Below, piece by piece: positions 35,343 through 39,906 of a stretch of 39,906 bases of DNA. Made by a program: the position numbers and the translations under genes. The notes beneath the pieces are model-generated. The model saw nothing but the letters and a program-made list of their open reading frames with translations, was not told where the DNA came from and searched no databases. How positions within the stretch are numbered: position 1 is the first letter of the stretch; every line of letters begins with the position of its first letter. Source of the DNA: Silvibacterium sp. (GTDB lineage Bacteria > Acidobacteriota > Terriglobia > Terriglobales > Acidobacteriaceae); assembly GCA_019232935.1 (NCBI GenBank), contig JAFAMZ010000234.1, positions 1-39,906 on the forward strand, given 5' to 3'.

Positions 35343-36320
35343 TTACTTCTCGGGGCGTGTGATGGCCCGGCGAATCTCTGCGTCCGGAGCGCCGTCCCTG
35401 AAGCTGACCCCATCGGCCGTGCGCTCCACGCCGAGGTCTTTCCATAGCTCATCGAGATCGCCCGGTACCGGCTTGTCTTTTACCTGGTTATAGAGATCGC
35501 TTAGCACATGCGTGCCCGTCGCCTGGTCACCGGCCGCAAAAGCCTTCTCGATGGCCCAGTCGTGATCGATCGTTCCACCCGCGGCCACTATTCCGCGCAG
35601 CGCGTCTTCAAGACCCCGTTGGTTATGGGTCTCTTTCCTTATCGCAACGTCGGCCTTCAAACAGAACTGCGCACCGCCCCAGTAGGTGCGCCCCCAGGTG
35701 TGTGTTCTATCGAGGCCACGGTCTCCCGGCCGGGGATCGCCTTGCGGCATATCGCGCACCATATCGGACCATATCTTCTCGGGGCGTAACAGGCCGTTCT
35801 GCGCGCGCGAAATCGGCTCCACATAAACGGCGAGCCCTTCTTCGATCCAGTGGTGATCGTCCTCCATCGAAGGGAATCCGGTATGGATCAGCTCGTGCGT
35901 CATCATCCAGTCGCTGTCGAGGTCCTGCTGTGTGGTGTGTTCCCCGACGTGGATGCGAGTGAAGGCCGGAAATCCGCCGACGCCGCCCCAGGTGGTGCCG
36001 TGCCGGACGCCGCGGCCGCCAGCATCGAACTCGACGAGAATGCGATCTCGCGCGACCGGGAATTTCCCGTAATAAACCGAGACAGATTGTGCAGCATTCC
36101 GCACCCACGTTATGACCTGTTCAGGCGCGAGATCGATGTCCCCCGGGCCGAAGTCAACCTGAATGGAAGCGCCACCGATGGTCAGTGTGCGCGAACTGGC
36201 GACGGGATCATTCCAGGGAGGGGGAAACGCTGCGCTCACGCGGTCGCAAGACACCGCAGCAAAGGCCAACGCAAACAGGCCCAGGCGGCGCAGGGATTGC
36301 TTTACCGCGCCGCCTCGCAT
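35343..36320 (-). CDS. exported gluzincin-type metallopeptidase-like protein
   Basis: A 325-residue protein with a signal peptide (LGLFALAFAAVSC); the Cys just after the hydrophobic stretch could make it a lipoprotein (VSCD), or cleavage may be after VSAA. The zinc-peptidase signature HELIH is followed 18-20 residues later by HHWIEEGLAVYVE, the third ligand Glu of the gluzincin (M1/M61-like) pattern. The upstream beta-rich part (LTIGGASIQVDFG, RILVEFDAGG) precedes the active site as in that fold. The family is not named with confidence. It starts four bases after the msrB stop, so it is the last gene of the rel-ridA-msrB unit. Confidence 0.82.
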   Translation of the reverse strand: MRGGAVKQSLRRLGLFALAFAAVSCDRVSAAFPPPWNDPVASSRTLTIGGASIQVDFGPGDIDLAPEQVITWVRNAAQSVSVYYGKFPVARDRILVEFDAGGRGVRHGTTWGGVGGFPAFTRIHVGEHTTQQDLDSDWMMTHELIHTGFPSMEDDHHWIEEGLAVYVEPISRAQNGLLRPEKIWSDMVRDMPQGDPRPGDRGLDRTHTWGRTYWGGAQFCLKADVAIRKETHNQRGLEDALRGIVAAGGTIDHDWAIEKAFAAGDQATGTHVLSDLYNQVKDKPVPGDLDELWKDLGVERTADGVSFRDGAPDAEIRRAITRPEK

Positions 36321-36324
36321 AGGT

Positions 36325-36753
36325 CTAGGATTTCTGGAAGTTCAGCGCAGCCGAGTTAATGCAATAGCGCAAGCCGGTCGGCTTCGGTCCGTCTGGAAAG
36401 ACGTGCCCGAGGTGAGCGCCGCAGCGCGCGCAGGTCACTTCGACGCGGCGCATACCGTAGCTGTTATCTTCGTGCTGCTCGATTGCGTCTGGGTTCACTG
36501 GTTCCCAGAAGCTCGGCCAACCCGATCCGGACTCGAATTTTTCGTTCGACCGGAACAGCTCCGTGTTGCAGGCGACGCAGCGGTAGATGCCGTCCTCGTG
36601 GTTGTAGTAGAGCTTGCCCGAGAAGGCCGGCTCGGTGCCTTTCTGCCGCGTGATGTAGTACTGGTCGGGCGTCAGCTGCGCGCGCCATTCTTCATCGGTC
36701 TTTTGGATCTTTTCTGTCCTGGTCTCGTCTGTCCTGGTTTCGGGTCCGCTCAT
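36325..36753 (-). CDS. msrB: peptide-methionine (R)-S-oxide reductase
   Basis: A 142-residue MsrB, which reduces the R form of methionine sulfoxide in proteins. The zinc site is CVAC and CARC, the substrate region is [11 protein letters not shown], and the catalytic Cys is in [10 protein letters not shown]. The start MSGPETRT is preferred; an in-frame ATG ten codons upstream is possible. The N-terminal 15 residues hold a duplicated ETRT unit, coded by a 15-base tandem repeat (36713-36742), ahead of the conserved [19 protein letters not shown]. There is no signal peptide, so it acts in the cytoplasm and complements the periplasmic MsrPQ coded 10 kb away. It lies 42 bases after ridA. Confidence 0.97.
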   Translation of the reverse strand: MSGPETRTDETRTEKIQKTDEEWRAQLTPDQYYITRQKGTEPAFSGKLYYNHEDGIYRCVACNTELFRSNEKFESGSGWPSFWEPVNPDAIEQHEDNSYGMRRVEVTCARCGAHLGHVFPDGPKPTGLRYCINSAALNFQKS

Positions 36754-36795
36754 ATCGTTTTCTCCGCTGATTGGATGAATCATAGGCCGGATTTG

Positions 36796-37188
36796 TTACA
36801 GGCGGGCGATGACTTCGATTTCCACGAGCACATCTTTCGGCAGGCGTGCGACCTCCACGGTGGACCTTGCCGGCGCGATGGCGCCTTCAGGAGCCAGGTA
36901 CGTTGCATAGACGGCATTCATGGCGGAAAAGTCGTTCATGTTCTTGAGAAAGACCTGAGTTTTTACGACGTGGCTGAGATCGGCGCCGGAAGCATTGAGG
37001 ATTGCCTTCAGGTTTTCGAGCACTTGCGTGGTTTGCTCGGCGATTCCGCCGGCAACGACCTGGCCCGTCGCGGGGTCAATTGCGATCTGACCGGAGGTGA
37101 GAAGCAGGTCTCCGGAGCGGATGGCCTGAGAGTAGGGTCCGATGGCAGCCGGAGCGTTCGGCGTTGAGATAGCGGTCTTAGATGTCAT
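36796..37188 (-). CDS. ridA: RidA family enamine/imine deaminase
   Basis: A 130-residue RidA (YjgF/UK114) protein that hydrolyses reactive 2-aminoacrylate and related imines formed by PLP enzymes. Hallmarks are [22 protein letters not shown], the middle [14 protein letters not shown], and the C-terminal [23 protein letters not shown], with the catalytic Arg in PARSTV. The start MTSKTAIS is preferred over an ATG twelve codons upstream. It is between rel (47 bases) and msrB (42 bases), probably in one transcript. Confidence 0.95.
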   Translation of the reverse strand: MTSKTAISTPNAPAAIGPYSQAIRSGDLLLTSGQIAIDPATGQVVAGGIAEQTTQVLENLKAILNASGADLSHVVKTQVFLKNMNDFSAMNAVYATYLAPEGAIAPARSTVEVARLPKDVLVEIEVIARL

Positions 37189-37235
37189 GGAGAAATTGTG
37201 CGGGGCGAGTGGGGAGGGAGGCAAATGGAGGATTC

Positions 37236-39479
37236 CTACAGCTTCTGCGACCTTTGCACATCTCTCACGCCGGGCAGCCGGCGCATGCCCTGCACGAGAC
37301 GAGTGAGTTGCCGGACATCTTTGGCCTCGACGACAAACTCGACGACGGCATCGGCGTTCGGACCGGGCCGCGAATCGACCGCGCGGATGTTGGTGCCTTC
37401 ATCGCTGATAATGGCGGTCAGCTCTTTGAGCATGCCGGGGCGGTCATCGCAGAAGATGGTCAGTTTGACCGGGTAGGTCGCGGCGCGTCCAGCGGCCTGG
37501 TCGGCGGCCCGGGCCCATTCGACCGAGACACGCCGGTCGGATTCGTAGAGCAGATTCTGAACGTTAGGACAATTACGGGCGTGCACGGCTACGCCTTTGC
37601 CGCGGGTCACGTAGCCGACGATCTCCTCGCCGCGGATGGGATTGCAACATCGCGCGCGATAGACCAGCAGTTCGTTTTGTCCTTCGACCTGCAGCGACTC
37701 CGTTCCGCTCGCCATGGCCACCCGCTTCACGGCATCGGAAACGCCGCCGTCGCCTGGCGTCTCATGATCGGGACCGGGCTGGACTGCGATGCCCGGGCTG
37801 AGGCGGTTGAGGACCTGCCGCGCCGAGTACTTGCCGAAGCCGATCGCAGCCATCAGATCGCTGGGAGTGGCCATGCTGTACTCCGTCGCAACGCGTGCGT
37901 AATCGGCCTCTTCAAACTTTGAAATCGCTACTTTGTATTTGCGCGCTTCGCGTTCCAGCAGCTTGCGACCGATCTCGATGGCCCGCTCGCGCTGATGCTC
38001 GTTAAGCCAGTGCTTGATCTTGTTTCGGGCCCGGGCGCTCTTGACGATTGTCAGCCAGTCGCGGCTCGGCGTGTGTCCGTTCTGCGTAACGACTTCGACG
38101 ATGTCGCCATTGCGCAGCTTCGACCGCAGGGGGACCAGGCGTCCATTGACCTTGGCGCCCACGCAGGTGTTGCCCACTTCCGTGTGGATGGAGTAGGCAA
38201 AATCGAGGGGGCTGGCGTCCTTGGGCAGCACAACCACTTTGCCTTTCGGCGTGAAGGTATAGACCTCCTCCGGATACAGATCGATCTTTAGCGTCGAGAG
38301 GAACTCATTGGGATCGGTCATCTCCCGCTGCCATTCGACAAGCTGCCGCACCCAGGCGAGCCGCTGCTCATCGCGTGCGCTGATCGGCGAACCGCCTGCC
38401 TTGTACTTCCAGTGCGCCGCAATGCCTTCTTCGGCGATGCGGTGCATATCTTCGGTGCGAATCTGCACCTCGAATTGATGCCCACCCTCGCCCATCACAG
38501 TTGTGTGCAGTGACTGATACAAATTCGGGCGTGGCATGGCGATGAAATCCTTGATGCGGCCGGGCACAGGCCGCCAGATGCTGTGAATCAGACCGAAGGC
38601 CGCGTAACAATCCGGGACACTTTTCGTGATGACGCGCAATGCGAGCAGATCGTAAACCTGGTCGATCGAGATGTTGGACTTTTGCAGCTTCTGATTGATG
38701 CTGAACAGGCGCTTGATGCGCCACTCCACGCGAGCCTCGACGTTGCTCTCGCGCAGTTTTTCGGTCAATAAACCTTCCACGCCGGAAAGAAACTGCTCGC
38801 CCTCCTTGCGCCGCGCCTCCACCGCCTCGTGCAGCTTCTCGTAGGTGTAGGGATCGACATAGCGGAACGAAAGGTCTTCGAGCTCGCCGCGCACCTTTCC
38901 CATGCCCAGCCGGTGCGCCAGCGGCGCATAGATGTCGAGAGTTTCCTTCGCGATGTTTTGCTGTTTATCCGCGGACAGATGCTCCAGCGTGCGCATGTTG
39001 TGAAGCCGGTCGGCGAGCTTGATCAGCACCACGCGCACGTCGCTGACCATGGCCAGCAGCATCTTGCGGACATTCTCCGCCTGGCGGTCCTCGCGGTTCG
39101 CAAACTGGATCTTGTCTATCTTGGTGACGCCTTCGACGATGTGTTCAACCTGGTCGCCGAACTTGGCGCGGATCTCACCCGCTTCGGCTTCCGTGTCTTC
39201 AATCGCATCGTGCAGAAGGCCGGCGGCAATCGCCGTCGAGTCGAGCTTCATCTCCGCAAGAACCAGAGCCACTTCAAGAGGATGCAGCACAAACGGCTCG
39301 CCTGAAGCGCGCTTTTGCCCGTGGTGATGTTCGAGACAGAAATCCCAGGCCTTGCGGATGATATCGAGGTCGTCGCCGGGACGGTTGGCACGCACCAGAC
39401 CAAGGAGCCTGTCGAACTTCTCCGCAAGCAGATCCGAGGAATCCTCAGCGCTCAGCGCGGTCGTCTGGGCCGTTGCCAT
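37236..39479 (-). CDS. rel: bifunctional (p)ppGpp synthetase/hydrolase
   Basis: A 747-residue Rel/SpoT enzyme of the stringent response. The HD hydrolase is intact ([26 protein letters not shown]). The synthetase has [20 protein letters not shown], and the RxKD motif is that of bifunctional enzymes rather than the ExDD of synthetase-only RelA. A TGS domain ([20 protein letters not shown]), the helical and zinc-finger region ([15 protein letters not shown]) and a C-terminal ACT domain ([20 protein letters not shown]) follow. There is no ribosome site before the ATG, and a perfect TATAAT lies six bases upstream, so the message may begin at the ATG. It appears to lead rel-ridA-msrB-peptidase. 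Confidence 0.97.
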   Translation of the reverse strand: MATAQTTALSAEDSSDLLAEKFDRLLGLVRANRPGDDLDIIRKAWDFCLEHHHGQKRASGEPFVLHPLEVALVLAEMKLDSTAIAAGLLHDAIEDTEAEAGEIRAKFGDQVEHIVEGVTKIDKIQFANREDRQAENVRKMLLAMVSDVRVVLIKLADRLHNMRTLEHLSADKQQNIAKETLDIYAPLAHRLGMGKVRGELEDLSFRYVDPYTYEKLHEAVEARRKEGEQFLSGVEGLLTEKLRESNVEARVEWRIKRLFSINQKLQKSNISIDQVYDLLALRVITKSVPDCYAAFGLIHSIWRPVPGRIKDFIAMPRPNLYQSLHTTVMGEGGHQFEVQIRTEDMHRIAEEGIAAHWKYKAGGSPISARDEQRLAWVRQLVEWQREMTDPNEFLSTLKIDLYPEEVYTFTPKGKVVVLPKDASPLDFAYSIHTEVGNTCVGAKVNGRLVPLRSKLRNGDIVEVVTQNGHTPSRDWLTIVKSARARNKIKHWLNEHQRERAIEIGRKLLEREARKYKVAISKFEEADYARVATEYSMATPSDLMAAIGFGKYSARQVLNRLSPGIAVQPGPDHETPGDGGVSDAVKRVAMASGTESLQVEGQNELLVYRARCCNPIRGEEIVGYVTRGKGVAVHARNCPNVQNLLYESDRRVSVEWARAADQAAGRAATYPVKLTIFCDDRPGMLKELTAIISDEGTNIRAVDSRPGPNADAVVEFVVEAKDVRQLTRLVQGMRRLPGVRDVQRSQKL

Positions 39480-39484
39480 ATCTC

Positions 39485-39490
39485 ATTATA
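39485..39490 (-). promoter_or_regulatory. -10 box directly before the rel start codon
   Basis: A perfect TATAAT on the minus strand (39490-39485), with five bases between it and the ATG (39479). Transcription would start at or within a base or two of the A of the ATG, giving a leaderless message. No good -35 is seen at 16-18 bases. Confidence 0.45.
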
Positions 39491-39530
39491 TGCGCGAAGC
39501 GTTGTGCGAACATTGGAAGGGCGCATCGCG

Positions 39531-39906
39531 ATGGCTGGCAAAACTGCGAAAACACGGCATTCCGAACCCCAGTCACGCGCAGCTCGGCCGCCGAAGAAGC
39601 CCCTCGAGGCCACGATTTCCGAACCGTCGCCGAGCTTTGGCGAACAATCCGTAGCTGCCGTCATCTCGCGCAGAGCCGCCGACCGCCTCCGCGCAGGCCA
39701 TGTGTGGGTCTACCGGTCGGATGTTGTTTCCGTGCCGGACGAAGCTCCTCACCTGCTCGCCGTCACTGATCAGCGCGGAATCCTGCTCGGCACAGCCCTT
39801 TACAGCGCCGCCTCGGAGATCGCGCTGCGACTCATCTCGACCGAACTTATTCGCAACGAAGCCGAGTGGCTCGATCTGCTTGACGCCCGCGTCCGCGCAG
39901 CCATCA
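39531..39906 (+). CDS. class I rRNA methyltransferase (RlmI type), 5' part
   Basis: The frame from ATG 39531 stays open to the window end (125 codons). After a ~40-residue basic and Pro-rich tail (KKPLEATISEPSPSFG), it reads VISRRAADRLRAGHVWVYRSDV, then LLAVTDQRGILLGTALYSAAS and LRLISTE, which is the PUA-like N-terminal domain of the RlmI family that methylates a cytosine (C5) in 23S rRNA. The SAM-binding methyltransferase domain must lie beyond the window, so the specific target is not known. GGAAGG lies 11 bases upstream of the ATG. It diverges from rel with 51 bases between them. Confidence 0.85.
   Translation, partial: MAGKTAKTRHSEPQSRAARPPKKPLEATISEPSPSFGEQSVAAVISRRAADRLRAGHVWVYRSDVVSVPDEAPHLLAVTDQRGILLGTALYSAASEIALRLISTELIRNEAEWLDLLDARVRAAI

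Overview
The window is a GC-rich, gene-dense bacterial chromosome segment of mostly housekeeping genes. It has no tRNA, rRNA, CRISPR array, insertion sequence or prophage that I could see. The gene content suggests Acidobacteriota, probably class Terriglobia. The pointers are a propeller-type sensor kinase, a ferritin-like/VIT iron exporter fusion, an ECF sigma factor with a HEAT-repeat anti-sigma factor and a PDZ protein, a DUF1800 protein, a seven-helix membrane protein of a type I associate with acidobacteria, and a CTAG-rich intergenic repeat. This placement is inference from gene content; no 16S or other marker search was possible.

Layout. 1-1.4 kb: 3' part of a CocE/NonD-type hydrolase. 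1.4-7 kb, minus strand: a compact four-gene unit (sensor kinase, NarL-type regulator, unknown exported protein, MbfA-like iron exporter). 7-8.5 kb, plus: zinc alcohol dehydrogenase and a Lys/Ser-rich DUF6496 protein. 8.5-11.8 kb, minus: FmdB zinc ribbon, serA and a class V aminotransferase, the last two probably making serine together. 11.8-13.4 kb: YqeY and a RibD-C reductase (plus), then RNase H (minus). 13.5-16.5 kb: ECF sigma factor, membrane anti-sigma factor and two-PDZ exported protein. 16.6-19 kb: radical SAM enzyme, adenosine-deaminase-family enzyme and a small membrane protein. 19-21.9 kb, minus: aconitase. 22.1-25.3 kb, plus: a frameshifted antitoxin relic, serB, an exported esterase and thioredoxin. 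25.4-29.6 kb, plus: msrP-msrQ, DUF1800 and a RelE-like toxin. 29.8-32.4 kb, minus: gyrB. 32.7-33.9 kb, plus: a tiny exported peptide and a seven-helix membrane protein. 34-35.3 kb: rplU-rpmA (minus) and rpmB (plus) diverging from a shared promoter region. 35.3-39.5 kb, minus: rel, ridA, msrB and an exported metallopeptidase. The window ends in the 5' part of an RlmI-type rRNA methyltransferase.

Functional themes. Serine synthesis is split over two places (serA plus aminotransferase, and serB). Oxidative protein repair recurs: MsrPQ for the periplasm, MsrB, thioredoxin, and an iron exporter that limits Fenton chemistry. Envelope sensing is represented by the propeller kinase and by the sigma/anti-sigma/PDZ set.

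Nothing here is clearly a new system. The best leads are the radical SAM plus nucleoside deaminase pair, the sigma/HEAT anti-sigma/PDZ cassette, the kinase operon that ends in an iron exporter, and the 59-residue exported Cys peptide behind two hairpins. Smaller leads are the CTAG-rich repeat that supplies a ribosome binding site, the structured rplU leader, and a possibly leaderless rel message.
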